Of a stretch of 64,000 bases of DNA, positions 1 through 8,782 are shown piece by piece (positions within the stretch are counted from its first letter, which is position 1; every line of letters starts with the position of its first letter). A program made the position numbers and the translations under genes. The DNA lies in contig NZ_JAEKIS010000005.1 of NCBI RefSeq assembly GCF_017311415.1, forward strand, positions 62,001-126,000, given 5' to 3'. Under the pieces are notes generated by a model. It saw nothing but the letters and a program-made list of their open reading frames with translations. It was not told the DNA's origin and ran no database searches. Source of the DNA: Salipiger abyssi. GTDB taxonomy: Bacteria > Pseudomonadota > Alphaproteobacteria > Rhodobacterales > Rhodobacteraceae.

Positions 1-687
1 AAGCTGCTGAAGGATGCCCCCGTGATCCTTCTGGCCTATGATCTGCTGGAGTCGGAGGGACAGGACATCCGCGACCGCCCCTTTGCCGAACGCCGCGCCA
101 TGCTCGATACGCTGCTCGCCGATCTGCCGCCGGACGCGCCGCTGCGCGCCTCGCCGCGCATCGCCTTCGACAGCTGGGAGGTGCTGGCCGCCACCCGCGC
201 CACCGCCCGCGAGCAGCGCGCCGAGGGGCTCATGCTGAAGCGGCTGGACGCCCCCTATCTCGCCGGGCGCAAAAAGGGCGACTGGTGGAAATGGAAGCTC
301 GATCCGCTCAGTGTCGATGCGGTGATGATCTATGCCCAGCAGGGCCACGGGCGCCGCGCCAACCTCTTCACCGATTTCACCTTTGCCGCCTGGGACGGCA
401 ACGATCTGGTGCCTTTCACCAAGGCCTATTCCGGCCTCACCGATGCCGAGTTCAACGAGATCACCGCCTGGGTGCGGCGCAACACGCTGCAACGCTTCGG
501 CCCGGTACGGCAGGTGCGGCCCGAGCTGGTCTTCGAGATCGCCTTCGAGGGCATCCAGCCCAGCCCGCGCCACAAATCCGGCCTCGCCCTGCGCTTTCCC
601 CGCATGGCACGCTGGCGCCGCGACAAGCCGGCGCAGGAGGCCAACACGCTGGCCGATCTGCGTGACATGCTCACCGCATACGGGTGA
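1..687 (+). CDS. ATP-dependent DNA ligase, C-terminal part (5' end outside window)
   Basis: The frame is open from the first base, so the gene starts upstream and only about 228 C-terminal residues are visible. The protein has the end of the nucleotidyltransferase domain (EGLMLKRLDAPYLAGRKKG, then DWWKWK, the late lysine-containing motifs that contact ATP) followed by an OB-fold domain with the conserved stretch ELVFEIAFEGIQ. This matches the C-terminus of the bacterial ATP-dependent ligases often annotated as cisplatin-damage-response ligase, which usually pair with an MBL-fold exonuclease-like gene upstream. It would seal nicks with ATP as cofactor. The catalytic KxDG lysine is not in the window, so activity cannot be judged. 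The gene ends with TGA and is followed by a short hairpin. Confidence 0.88.
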   Translation, partial: KLLKDAPVILLAYDLLESEGQDIRDRPFAERRAMLDTLLADLPPDAPLRASPRIAFDSWEVLAATRATAREQRAEGLMLKRLDAPYLAGRKKGDWWKWKLDPLSVDAVMIYAQQGHGRRANLFTDFTFAAWDGNDLVPFTKAYSGLTDAEFNEITAWVRRNTLQRFGPVRQVRPELVFEIAFEGIQPSPRHKSGLALRFPRMARWRRDKPAQEANTLADLRDMLTAYG

Positions 688-695
688 CGCCGTAG

Positions 696-714
696 GGTGG
701 GCAATCTGCCCACC
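696..714. repeat. Short hairpin repeat (GGTGGGCA / TGCCCACC), copy 1
   Basis: Perfect 8-bp inverted repeat with a 3-nt loop just after the ligase stop codon and between two convergent genes. The surrounding stretch from CCGTAGGGTGGGCAAT onward recurs almost unchanged at 21565-21587. No T tract follows, so termination is possible but unproven. Confidence 0.6.
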
Positions 715-724
715 GGGCCTGGGC

Positions 725-1690
725 TCAGCCGCACGCGCCCTCAAGACCGACCAGACCGCCGCCGACGCCGGTCACCGTGACCGAGCAGGCCTTGCCGTCG
801 ACCTCGACCTCCAGCGACGATCCGGTCGCGACCATCTCCGTCTCGATCCCGTTCACCGCCAGCCGCGCCGCCGAGCCGTCCGCGCCCAGCCCCGAGACAT
901 AGACGCGCAGTGCCCCGTCGGCAAGCCGCGCCATATGGCCCGGGCGATAGCCCTCCTCCGGCACCTTGCCGGCCTCGGCGGGCGCCGCCTCCGCGCGCTC
1001 GCCTGCGCCACCGCAATCCGACCCGAGCGTGACCCGCCCGTCCCGCAGCGCCATCACCGCGACCGAGCAATCGCCGCCCGCCACTGGCGCGGAACCGCCG
1101 GCGCCGAGCGCCACCAGCCCGCCATTGACCGCCAGCCGCACCGAGCCGCCCTGCGGATCGAGCCGCGAGACAAAGGCCCGCACCCGGCCGTCGTCGAAAA
1201 GCGCCGTCTCGCCCACGCCCAGCGGATCGGTGACCATCATCCCCGCCGCTGCCGGGCCGCCGCCGTCATTGCCGACACCCCCGCTGCGTGTCGCCACGGC
1301 GGCGGCGGCGATCTGCGCCGCCTCCTCCATGCCGCCGGAGAGATCCGCCAGCACGCCCCGCACCGCCTGCGACTGCGCCTCGGCCTGCTCCGACAGGGCG
1401 TCGAGCCGCTCTTGCATGCCGGTTTCCAGCGCGTCGAGCCGGGCGGTCAGGTCGTTGCCGTCCCCCTCCTCGGAGATCGCCGCTTCCAGCGCCGCGATGC
1501 GCTCACCCAGCCCGGTCAGCGCCTCCTGCTGCGATGCCGCGGCGCTCTCGTTCGCCGCCTGCGCGGGCGCCAGCGCCTGGCTCACCGCCTCGCCGACCCG
1601 GCTCTGACTGGTGGCGCTGCCGATGGCGATGCCGCCGACAAAGCCCACCAGAATGCCGATGGCACCGTAGAGAATGGGTTTCTGTGTCAT
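725..1690 (-). CDS. Membrane-anchored coiled-coil protein with duplicated C-terminal domain
   Basis: A 321-residue protein of unknown function. The start is set by a strong ribosome site (GGGAGGAG) 5-6 nt before the ATG at 1690. Residues 7-25 form one hydrophobic segment, so it is probably anchored in the inner membrane and faces the periplasm. Residues 50-135 are Ala/Glu/Gln-rich with heptad character (coiled coil). A Gly-rich linker leads to two related repeats, about 157-226 and 248-320. Each contains DGR/DGA-x-R-x-(F/Y)VS-x-L and RLAVNG, and each ends with two cysteines exactly 18 residues apart (C208/C226 and C302/C320), which suggests one disulfide per repeat. It is a single gene convergent with the ligase. 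The family was not recognised. Confidence 0.75.
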   Translation of the reverse strand: MTQKPILYGAIGILVGFVGGIAIGSATSQSRVGEAVSQALAPAQAANESAAASQQEALTGLGERIAALEAAISEEGDGNDLTARLDALETGMQERLDALSEQAEAQSQAVRGVLADLSGGMEEAAQIAAAAVATRSGGVGNDGGGPAAAGMMVTDPLGVGETALFDDGRVRAFVSRLDPQGGSVRLAVNGGLVALGAGGSAPVAGGDCSVAVMALRDGRVTLGSDCGGAGERAEAAPAEAGKVPEEGYRPGHMARLADGALRVYVSGLGADGSAARLAVNGIETEMVATGSSLEVEVDGKACSVTVTGVGGGLVGLEGACG

Positions 1691-1922
1691 GATCGTCTCC
1701 TCCCGAAATCGCACATTCACAAAACGCCCCTCTCCTCACGGGGCACTGAGAAAAACTCTACCCGCTCACACCGCGCCGTCGAAAGATTTTTGCCCAAATC
1801 CGCGTGAACAGCGCCGAAAGTCTCGGGTCGTCGCCCCGGCGCCTTGTGCAAAATCCGCGCGGCGCCATTGCCATCCGGGCGGGCACGCCCCTATGTCTTG
1901 GGGAAACAGATGTGAGGATCCC

Positions 1923-3752
1923 ATGCAGACCGCCTTTCCCGCCTCCCGCCCGCTTTTCGACGCCAACGCCTCTGCCGGAGGCCGCGACCTGGGCGATCTG
2001 CCGGAATGGGACCTGACCGACCTCTACGCCGCCCCCGACGCGCCCGAGCTCAAACGCGATCTCGACTGGCTGGAAGATGCCTGCGCGCGCTTTGCCAGCG
2101 ATTACGAGGGCAAGATGGCCGGGCTCGACGCGGCGGGCTTTCTCGAAATGGTGCAGCGTCACGAAAAGATCGAGACCATCGGCGGGCGGCTGATGTCCTA
2201 TGCCGGGCTGCGCTATTACCAGCAATCCACCGATGCGGAACGCACCAAGTTCCTCTCCGACCTTCAGGAAAAGGTGACGATCTACACCACACCGCTGGTC
2301 TTCTTCACGCTCGAGCTCAACGCCATCGAGGACGCGACCTATGACGCGCTCTTCGCCGCCGATGACGATCTCGCGCGCTACAAGCCCGCCTTCGACCGCA
2401 TCCGCGCGATGAAACCCTATCAGCTTTCCGACGAGCTGGAGCGTTTCCTGCACGATATGGGCGTGGTGGGCGACGCCTGGATGAAGCTCTTCGACGAGAC
2501 CATCGCGGGGCTGGAATTCACCGTCGATGGCGAGACCCTGTCGATCGAATCCACCCTCACCCTGCTGACCGAGCAGGACCGGTCCAAGCGCGAGGCCGCC
2601 GCGCACGAGCTGGCGCGGGTCTTCGGGCAGAACCTGCGCACCTTCGCCCGGGTCCACAACACCCAGGCCAAGGAAAAGGAGATCATGGACCGCTGGCGCG
2701 GCATGCCCTCGGCGCAGATGGGCCGACACCTTTCGAACGATGTGGAGCCCGAGGTGGTCGAGGCGCTGCGCGACGCGGTGGTCGCCGCCTATCCGCGCCT
2801 GTCGCATCGCTATTACGCGCTCAAGGCGAAATGGCTGGGGCTCGACACGATGCAGGTCTGGGACCGCAACGCGCCGCTGCCGATGGAGAGCGACCGCATC
2901 GTCGGCTGGGACGAGGCGCAAAAGACGGTGATGGAGGCCTATGCCGGGTTCGATCCGCGCATGGCCGAGATCGCGCAGCCCTTCTTCACCAAGGGCTGGA
3001 TCGACGCGGCGGTGAAGCCGGGCAAGGCCCCGGGCGCCTTTGCCCACCCCACGGTGACCGAGGTGCATCCTTACGTCATGCTGAACTATCTCGGCAAACC
3101 GCGCGACGTGATGACGCTGGCGCATGAGCTGGGCCACGGCGTGCACCAGGTGCTGGCCGCCGGTCAGGGCGAGATGCTGGCCTCCACCCCGCTGACCCTG
3201 GCCGAGACCGCCAGCGTCTTCGGCGAGATGCTGACCTTCCGCGCCATGCTCGACAGGGCGACCGATCCCAAGGAGCGCAAGGTCATGCTCGCCGGCAAGG
3301 TCGAGGACATGATCAACACCGTGGTCCGGCAGATCGCCTTCTACGATTTCGAATGCAAGCTGCACGAGGCCCGGCGCGGCGGCGAGCTGACCCCCGACGA
3401 CATCAACGCGCTGTGGATGTCGGTCCAGGCGGAAAGCCTCGGCCCGGTCTTCGAGTTCATGCCGGGCTACGAGACCTTCTGGGCCTATATCCCGCATTTC
3501 GTGCATTCGCCCTTCTATGTCTACGCCTATGCCTTCGGCGACGGGCTGGTGAACGCGCTCTACGCGGTCTACGAGGAGAATCCCGAAGGCTTCCAGGACA
3601 AGTATTTCGACATGCTCAAGGCGGGCGGCTCGAAACATCACAGCGCGTTGCTGGCGCCCTTCGGCCTCGACGCGAGCGATCCGAAATTCTGGGACAAGGG
3701 CCTCGGCATGATCGAGGGCTTCATCGACGAGCTGGAGGCGATGGAGGGGTGA
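1923..3752 (+). CDS. pepF: Oligoendopeptidase F (M3 family zinc metallopeptidase)
   Basis: A 609-residue cytoplasmic peptidase that would cut short oligopeptides. The M3 zinc site HELGH is at H401-E402-H405, within TLAHELGHGVHQ. A third ligand is expected about 25 residues later in LAETASVFGEM, which is present. Length and the C-terminal motif around PHFVHSPFYVYAYAFG fit the PepF/M3B family. The frame is open further upstream, but the ATG at 1923 follows GTGAGG and gives the usual family N-terminus. The next gene overlaps its stop codon (GTGA), so they are co-transcribed. Confidence 0.93.
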   Translation: MQTAFPASRPLFDANASAGGRDLGDLPEWDLTDLYAAPDAPELKRDLDWLEDACARFASDYEGKMAGLDAAGFLEMVQRHEKIETIGGRLMSYAGLRYYQQSTDAERTKFLSDLQEKVTIYTTPLVFFTLELNAIEDATYDALFAADDDLARYKPAFDRIRAMKPYQLSDELERFLHDMGVVGDAWMKLFDETIAGLEFTVDGETLSIESTLTLLTEQDRSKREAAAHELARVFGQNLRTFARVHNTQAKEKEIMDRWRGMPSAQMGRHLSNDVEPEVVEALRDAVVAAYPRLSHRYYALKAKWLGLDTMQVWDRNAPLPMESDRIVGWDEAQKTVMEAYAGFDPRMAEIAQPFFTKGWIDAAVKPGKAPGAFAHPTVTEVHPYVMLNYLGKPRDVMTLAHELGHGVHQVLAAGQGEMLASTPLTLAETASVFGEMLTFRAMLDRATDPKERKVMLAGKVEDMINTVVRQIAFYDFECKLHEARRGGELTPDDINALWMSVQAESLGPVFEFMPGYETFWAYIPHFVHSPFYVYAYAFGDGLVNALYAVYEENPEGFQDKYFDMLKAGGSKHHSALLAPFGLDASDPKFWDKGLGMIEGFIDELEAMEG

Positions 3753-4147
3753 ACGCCCCCTCCTGGGCATTGCTGAAAGGCTGGTGCGCGGTCGAGGCCG
3801 CGCGCCGGCTGCATCCCGAGGATTACGCAAGGCGCCATCGAAACGCGCCATATCAGATGACGCTCGACGGCGCATGCTTCGCACCCCTGCGTCTCGTCTA
3901 TGAGCTGGGCCTCGGCGCGCCCTACCCGCCCGAGGACAATTTCGGGAAGGATTTCAAAAGCCTTGCCAAAGACATGGAAGCGCAGGGCTGGCAGCGGATC
4001 ACAGACACGGACCCGGCCTTCGAGGCGCTCTATACGGCCTTTGCCACAGATTGCACGCGGCTCGATCCGAAGGGCACGCCCGGCTGCTTTCACCATCCCA
4101 GCGATCCGCGCATCGGCCGCGTCTTCATGCTGCCGCAGGGGATCTGA
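3749..4147 (+). CDS. Conserved hypothetical protein downstream of pepF
   Basis: A 132-residue soluble protein with no signal peptide or membrane segment. The GTG start at 3749 overlaps the pepF stop by 4 nt, and GGAGG in the pepF end is a suitable ribosome site, which indicates translational coupling. The sequence is rich in aromatic residues and prolines (PYPPEDNFGKDF, GTPGCFHHPSDPRIG) and has four cysteines. No catalytic motif was recognised. Position suggests a role connected to the peptidase, but that is only context. Confidence 0.7.
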   Translation: MNAPSWALLKGWCAVEAARRLHPEDYARRHRNAPYQMTLDGACFAPLRLVYELGLGAPYPPEDNFGKDFKSLAKDMEAQGWQRITDTDPAFEALYTAFATDCTRLDPKGTPGCFHHPSDPRIGRVFMLPQGI

Positions 4148-4154
4148 TCCCCCT

Positions 4155-4238
4155 GGGTGAGTCTGCGAAGGGTCAAGGATCGGCGCAGCCGACCGCGCGT
4201 CTCGCGCGGCGTGTCCTTGAGGCTTCGCAGACTCGCCC
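4155..4238. repeat. Long intergenic hairpin (25-bp arms)
   Basis: Arms 4155-4179 and 4214-4238 are complementary at 22 of 25 positions by eye (arm core GAGTCTGCGAAG / CTTCGCAGACTC). The 34-nt loop is itself GC-rich and can form a small inner stem. It lies 8 nt after the stop of the upstream gene. There is no T tract, so it may be an RNA-processing or stabilising structure, or a repeat element, rather than a classical terminator. Confidence 0.65.
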
Positions 4239-4368
4239 CGACACTGGAACAGGCGCTCTGAGGGCAGACCTGCCCCTCAGACGCCTCTCAGCAGAATTCC
4301 CCGTTCCCCGTAACATATCGGACCGCCGCCATCCCGGGTGCAATACCACCCAAAGGCACCCACCCGAG

Positions 4369-4389
4369 CCCCCGGCCACAGGCCGGGGG
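4369..4389 (-). terminator. GC-rich hairpin downstream of the DksA-like gene
   Basis: CCCCCGGCC-ACA-GGCCGGGGG is a perfect 9-bp stem with a 3-nt loop, about 40 nt after the stop of the minus-strand zinc finger gene at 4431. There is no T run, so it is either a weak terminator or a palindromic repeat. Confidence 0.4.
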
Positions 4390-4430
4390 TGAGACGACAT
4401 GCGCGGGCGCCGCGCGCCCGCCCCGCCGGA

Positions 4431-4700
4431 TCACTTCAGCTGCGAATCCTTTGAGCCGCGCCGGTTGACCCCGCCGCGGGCCCGGTACGCCCCGTCGCGC
4501 TCCTGCTGGCAGTCGATGCAGAGCTTCACCCCCGGAATCGCGCTGCGGCGCTTCTCGGGGATCTCCTCGCCGCATTCGGCGCATTCGGTCAGGCTCTCGC
4601 CCACCGGCGCGCGGCGCCCGCGCATGCGCTCCAGCTCGTCGGAAATCGACGCTTCGATCTGTTCGCTTACCGCTCCGTCGCGGCTCCAGCCTCCGGCCAT
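4431..4700 (-). CDS. DksA/TraR family C4 zinc finger protein
   Basis: An 89-residue protein with the TraR/DksA zinc finger: C40-x2-C43 and C61-x2-C64, in the contexts TECAECGEEIPEKRR and LCIDCQQE. It lacks the long N-terminal coiled coil of full-length DksA, so it belongs to the short TraR-like group that can bind in the RNA polymerase secondary channel and change promoter selection. The ATG at 4700 is used as start. It is a single gene divergent from the glutathione peroxidase gene. Its role as a transcription modulator is inferred from the family. Confidence 0.85.
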   Translation of the reverse strand: MAGGWSRDGAVSEQIEASISDELERMRGRRAPVGESLTECAECGEEIPEKRRSAIPGVKLCIDCQQERDGAYRARGGVNRRGSKDSQLK

Positions 4701-4802
4701 GGCACACCTCCTGAACCCTCAGGATACGCCCGCCGCGACGCGCTGACCAGTGCCATTGATTTCGCCCACCGCGCCCTATTTCCCGACAAAAGGAGCCCGC
4801 CC

Positions 4803-5318
4803 ATGATCCGCATCCTCGCCACGCTCGCCGCCCTCACCCTCGCCCTGCCCGCGCTCGCCGCGCAAAGCTTTACCTTCGACAGCATCGACGGCGGCACGCT
4901 CTCGCTCGACCGCTGGAAAGGGCGGCCGGTGCTGGTGGTCAACACCGCCTCGCGCTGCGGTTTCACCCCGCAATATGACGGGTTGCAGGCGCTCTACGAC
5001 CGCTATCGCGACCGCGGGCTTGTGGTGCTGGCGGTGCCTTCGGACGATTTCCGCCAGGAGCTCGGCAGCGAGGAAGAGGTCAAGGCGTTCTGCGAGCTGA
5101 ATTTCGCCCTCGATCTGCCGATGACCACGATCACCCGCGTCACCGGCGAGGCCGCGCATCCGCTCTATCGCTGGCTCGCGGCGCAGGGCTTCGAGCCGGG
5201 GTGGAATTTCAACAAGGCGCTGATCGGGCCGGATGGCGGTTTCGTCGAGGGCTGGGGCGCCACCACGCGCCCGCTCTCAGAGCCCATCGTCACCCGGATC
5301 GAAGCGCTGCTGGAGTAA
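4803..5318 (+). CDS. Glutathione peroxidase family protein, exported
   Basis: A 171-residue thiol peroxidase. Residues 1-20 form a signal peptide ending ALA-A, so it probably acts in the periplasm. The peroxidatic cysteine is C52 (NTASRCGFTPQY), and the WNF motif of the family is at W134-N135-F136. The usual second motif FPCNQFG, which carries the catalytic Gln and in many bacterial enzymes a resolving Cys, reads VPSDDFR here. C97, in the helix after it, may be an alternative resolving cysteine. The ATG at 4803 follows AAAGGAGCCC. The physiological reductant is unknown and could be thioredoxin. Confidence 0.88.
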   Translation: MIRILATLAALTLALPALAAQSFTFDSIDGGTLSLDRWKGRPVLVVNTASRCGFTPQYDGLQALYDRYRDRGLVVLAVPSDDFRQELGSEEEVKAFCELNFALDLPMTTITRVTGEAAHPLYRWLAAQGFEPGWNFNKALIGPDGGFVEGWGATTRPLSEPIVTRIEALLE

Positions 5319-5358
5319 ACCTCCGGCGCCCGGGAAAGGCGCCGGACGCATGCCCTGC

Positions 5359-5607
5359 TCAGGCGGCGGGCTCGGCACTCAGGATCGCGTAGAGCTCGTC
5401 CTTCAGCGCCGCGCGACGCTTGCGCAGATCGTTTTCCGCAAGCTCGTCCATCGGCACCAGATTGGTCTCTGCCCGATGCACCTCGCGGTTGATTTCGTGA
5501 TATTTCTCCATGAGATGCGCGAAGTGCTTGTCGCTCTGTTTCAGCGCCGAGATGCGCGCGGCATGGTCCGGAAATTCGTCGGCAAGCTCATGCGGTACGT
5601 GGGACAT
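5359..5607 (-). CDS. YdcH family protein (DUF465)
   Basis: An 82-residue, charged, helical protein with no cysteine. The pattern MSHVPHELADEFPDHAARI followed by a second helix DLRKRRAALKDELYAIL is typical of the YdcH/DUF465 family, whose function is unknown. The start at 5607 is preceded by CAGGAGGAGACGCAAT, a strong ribosome site. It is a single gene convergent with the peroxidase gene. Confidence 0.85.
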   Translation of the reverse strand: MSHVPHELADEFPDHAARISALKQSDKHFAHLMEKYHEINREVHRAETNLVPMDELAENDLRKRRAALKDELYAILSAEPAA

Positions 5608-5706
5608 ATTGCGTCTCCTCCTGTGTGGTCCGTTACGCCGGATCACAGGCTTGCACGCAGACCCGGGCGTCACCTTGACCGGGATCAAACCGCCACGACT
5701 TTCCGC

Positions 5707-6378
5707 TCAGCGTTTCGCCCTGCGCCAGCCCGCCGCGCGCGCCTCCGCCTCGGAGCAGAACCAGCGTTCGCCCCGCGCAGGATTGATACGCGTTGCCTCG
5801 TAGTATGTCTGTCCGGGGATATGGTAGATGCGCTTGCCGTCGCGCGAGATATTGCCCTTGATCACACAGCCCTGTGGCGCCGTGGCGGCATTGACCGCCG
5901 CCGCCCCCTCGCGCGCCGCCGCGCGGAACGCCGCCGGAGACTGCACGCCCGCGCCATGCAGGCCGCGCCCCTGCACCGCCGCGCGCTTTTCGTCGAGATC
6001 GTAATCCATGGAATATTGCCGATAGGCAAAGGCCAGCCCCGCCTGCACCAGGCTGCGCCCCATATCCTTGCCGCCGACCGTGCAGCGCGCCACTGCGCGC
6101 CCGTAGCGGTCGGTGTCTAGCGTCTCACAGCGCGCCCGGCGCCCGTCATAGCGCGCGCGGACCTCGCCGCTCACCCAGGCGCCGCAGCCCCACATCGGCA
6201 CACCGTCGCCGCCGCACATCTGTTCGGCCTCCGGCGCATCAATCCCGTGCAGACGCACCCGCGTGCCGCCCACATCGAGCGTGTCGCCGTCGATCACATG
6301 CAACCGCCCCGACGGGCCGGCCTCTGCCGTGACCGCGAGGCCGAGCAGCAGAACAAGGGCTGAACAAAGTCTTAACAT
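5707..6378 (-). CDS. Secreted thermonuclease (staphylococcal nuclease) family protein
   Basis: A 223-residue protein with an N-terminal signal peptide (hydrophobic core SALVLLLGLAV, cleavage near AEA-G). The SNase core is visible: HVIDGDTL (calcium-binding Asp), VRLHGIDAPE (catalytic Arg, Asp, Glu) and DRYGRAVA (second catalytic Arg). A C-terminal domain of about 60 residues with two cysteines follows (GCVIKGNISRDGKRIYHIPG...RWFCSEAEA), a layout common in alphaproteobacterial SNase proteins. It would degrade nucleic acid outside the cytoplasm. A TTG start 36 nt upstream is possible but would put extra residues before the signal peptide, so ATG 6378 is preferred. Confidence 0.88.
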   Translation of the reverse strand: MLRLCSALVLLLGLAVTAEAGPSGRLHVIDGDTLDVGGTRVRLHGIDAPEAEQMCGGDGVPMWGCGAWVSGEVRARYDGRRARCETLDTDRYGRAVARCTVGGKDMGRSLVQAGLAFAYRQYSMDYDLDEKRAAVQGRGLHGAGVQSPAAFRAAAREGAAAVNAATAPQGCVIKGNISRDGKRIYHIPGQTYYEATRINPARGERWFCSEAEARAAGWRRAKR

Positions 6379-6462
6379 AGCCCATGATCTCTGCGCCCCG
6401 GGCGGGGTTTTCAAGACGATTTGTCGAAAGAGCTTAACGCCATATCGCCGCAGCCGGCGCCC

Positions 6463-8121
6463 TCAGCGCTGCGCGCTCTGCCAGTCGGGATGCATCCAGG
6501 GCATGGCGTTCTCCGGTGGCAGACGGCGCCCGAGCAGGTGATCGGCCACCTTCTCGCCCACCATGATCGAGGGCGCGTTGAGATTGCCATTGGGAATGCG
6601 CGGAAAGACCGAGCTGTCGGCGACGCGCAGCCGCTCGACCCCGATCACCCGCGCCTCCGGATCGACCACAGCGCCGGGATCCTCCGCCCGCCCCATCCGG
6701 CAGGTGCCGCAGGGGTGATAGGCGCTCTCCACATGGGCGCGCAGGAAATCGTCCATCTCGTCCTCGCTCTGCACGCCGGCCCCGGGCTGGATCTCGTGCC
6801 CGGCAAAAGGGGCAAAGGCCTCCTGCGCAAAGATCTCGCGGGTGAGCCGGATGCAGGCGCGGAAATCCTCCCAGTCCTGCGCGTGGCTCATGTAGTTGAA
6901 GCGGATGCGCGGCGGGGTGGCGGGATCGGCAGAGCGCAGGGTGACCGAACCGCGCGAGGGCGAGCGCATCGGCCCGACATGGGCCTGAAACCCGTGCCCC
7001 TCGGCAGCGGCCCTGCCGTCGTAGCGCACCGCCAGCGGCAGGAAATGGAACTGGATATCGGGATAGGCCACCCCGGCGCGCGAGCGGATGAAGCCCGCGC
7101 TCTCGAACTGGTTCGAGGCGCCCGGGCCACGCCGCGTCAGCAGCCATTGCGCGCCGACCAGCGCCTTGCCCAGCGGGTTCCAGTGACGGTAGAGGCTCAC
7201 CGGCAGCCGCGCCGCCATCTGGAGATAGATCTCCATGTGATCCTGAAGGTTCTGCCCCACCCCGGCGCGATCGGCCAGCACCGGCAGGCCGTGCCCGGCA
7301 AGCTGCGCGCCCGGCCCGACCCCCGAAAGCATCAGCAGCTTCGGCGTATTGATCGAGGAGGCGGCAAGGATCACCTCGCGCGTCGCCCGGATCAGGCGCG
7401 CGCCGCGCGGCGTGGCGATCTCCACCCCGGTGGCGCGGCCCTCCTCGATCACCACCCGCGTCGCCAGACCGCGCAGCACCCGCGCGCCCAGCCGCTGCGC
7501 CGGACGCAGATAGGCGTTCGCCGCCGACCAACGCCGCCCGCGCCAGACCGTCATGTCGAAGGCGCCAAAGCCCTCCTGCTGCGCGCCGTTGTAATCGCCG
7601 GTCACCGGGTAACCCGCCTGCCGTCCGGCCTCGACAAAGGCGCGCACCAGCGGGTTGCGCCGGCCGCCGCGCGTCACATGCAGCGGGCCGGAGCGGCCGC
7701 GCCAGCCCGGATCGCCGCCATGGCCGCCATCGTGCCAATGCTCCATCCGCCTGAAATAGGGCAGCACATCCGCATAACCCCAGCCGCTGGCGCCGGCCTC
7801 GCGCCAGTGATCGTAATCGCAGGCATGGCCGCGCACATAGACCATGCCATTGATCGAGGACGACCCGCCCAGCACCTTGCCGCGCGGCACCGCCAGCACC
7901 CGCCCGCCCAGATGTGGCTCGGGCTCGGACACAAAGCCCCAGTCATAGCGCGGCATGTTCATCGGATAGGAGAGCGCGCCCGGCATCTGGATGAACGGCC
8001 CCGTATCGCTGCCGCCGAACTCCACGACGATGACCGACCGCCCGGCTTCTGCCAGCCGGTAAGCCAGCGCGCAGCCCGCCGAGCCGGCGCCGACAATGAC
8101 ATATTCGGCCTGCCCGCTCAC
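6463..8121 (-). CDS. betA: Choline dehydrogenase (GMC oxidoreductase)
   Basis: A 552-residue FAD enzyme that oxidises choline to betaine aldehyde, and possibly on to glycine betaine. It has the N-terminal FAD motif [16 protein letters not shown], the GMC signature [20 protein letters not shown], and the C-terminal HPCGTCRMG and [17 protein letters not shown] motifs. The C-terminus ([12 protein letters not shown]) is typical of BetA. Its start overlaps the betI stop by 4 nt, so betI-betA is one operon. The betaine aldehyde dehydrogenase gene betB, usually adjacent, is not in this window. Confidence 0.92.
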   Translation of the reverse strand: MSGQAEYVIVGAGSAGCALAYRLAEAGRSVIVVEFGGSDTGPFIQMPGALSYPMNMPRYDWGFVSEPEPHLGGRVLAVPRGKVLGGSSSINGMVYVRGHACDYDHWREAGASGWGYADVLPYFRRMEHWHDGGHGGDPGWRGRSGPLHVTRGGRRNPLVRAFVEAGRQAGYPVTGDYNGAQQEGFGAFDMTVWRGRRWSAANAYLRPAQRLGARVLRGLATRVVIEEGRATGVEIATPRGARLIRATREVILAASSINTPKLLMLSGVGPGAQLAGHGLPVLADRAGVGQNLQDHMEIYLQMAARLPVSLYRHWNPLGKALVGAQWLLTRRGPGASNQFESAGFIRSRAGVAYPDIQFHFLPLAVRYDGRAAAEGHGFQAHVGPMRSPSRGSVTLRSADPATPPRIRFNYMSHAQDWEDFRACIRLTREIFAQEAFAPFAGHEIQPGAGVQSEDEMDDFLRAHVESAYHPCGTCRMGRAEDPGAVVDPEARVIGVERLRVADSSVFPRIPNGNLNAPSIMVGEKVADHLLGRRLPPENAMPWMHPDWQSAQR

Positions 8122-8684
8122 ACCGCATCCGCCAGCGCATGGGCGGCGGCGATCACCTCCGCCGCAGCGCCCGCCACGCCGTCGCCCGAGAGTGCGGCGC
8201 GCAGATAGACCCCGTCGATCAGCGCCGCGATCCGGCGCGCGGCAAGCTGCGGATCGGCGGCGCGGGGCCGCAGCGCATGCACGAGATTGGAATGCAGCCG
8301 CGCCTGATAGATGCGCAGCAGCCGCGCCGCCTGCGCGTCACGACGGGCCAGCACATAGAAGTTCAGCCAGGCCGAAACGGTGGCCGGTGCGAAGCAGCTC
8401 TCGGAGAAATTGGCCGCGATCAGCGCGTCGAGCCGCTGCCCCTCTGGGGCAGCCTTCAGCGCGGCACGCACCTCGGCGCCGTAATCGCTGAGGATCTGGC
8501 GCATGGCGGCGAGAAAGATATCCGCCTTGCCGCCGAAATAGTGATGCGCCAGCGCCGGCGACATCCCGGCGCGGCGCGCGATCTGTCCGACGGTCACATC
8601 GAGCGAGCCCGCGCGGCCCACCTCTTCCACCGTCGCCGCCAGCAGCGCCGCGCGGCGCTTCGGCTCCTGTCCCATTCTGGGCAT
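8118..8684 (-). CDS. betI: TetR-type repressor BetI
   Basis: A 188-residue regulator. The N-terminal TetR helix-turn-helix is seen at about residues 25-50 ([27 protein letters not shown]), and the ligand-binding part contains [18 protein letters not shown], typical of BetI. It represses choline-to-betaine genes until choline is present. The start at 8684 follows GGAGGGG. A palindrome matching BetI boxes lies 43 bp upstream, so autoregulation of betI-betA is likely. Confidence 0.9.
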   Translation of the reverse strand: MPRMGQEPKRRAALLAATVEEVGRAGSLDVTVGQIARRAGMSPALAHHYFGGKADIFLAAMRQILSDYGAEVRAALKAAPEGQRLDALIAANFSESCFAPATVSAWLNFYVLARRDAQAARLLRIYQARLHSNLVHALRPRAADPQLAARRIAALIDGVYLRAALSGDGVAGAAAEVIAAAHALADAV

Positions 8685-8726
8685 AGGCCCCTCCGCGAAA
8701 ACACATCGCGGAAAGGCTAGATCACG

Positions 8727-8746
8727 TTGATTGATTCATCAATCAA
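8727..8746. promoter_or_regulatory. BetI operator (bet box)
   Basis: TTGATTGAT-TC-ATCAATCAA is a perfect 9-bp inverted repeat with a 2-nt centre, located 43 bp upstream of betI. Known BetI boxes share the TTGATTGA/TCAATCAA arms. It stands out as AT-rich in GC-rich surroundings. It would repress the betI-betA promoter. Confidence 0.85.
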
Positions 8747-8782
8747 TAAAAATCTTGGCACCTGTTCGGCGCATGCGGGCGC

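Noticed and set aside
1674-1922. N-terminal extension of pepF
   Set aside because: It overlaps the divergent gene's start region, has no homology character, and ATG 1923 gives the normal family length.
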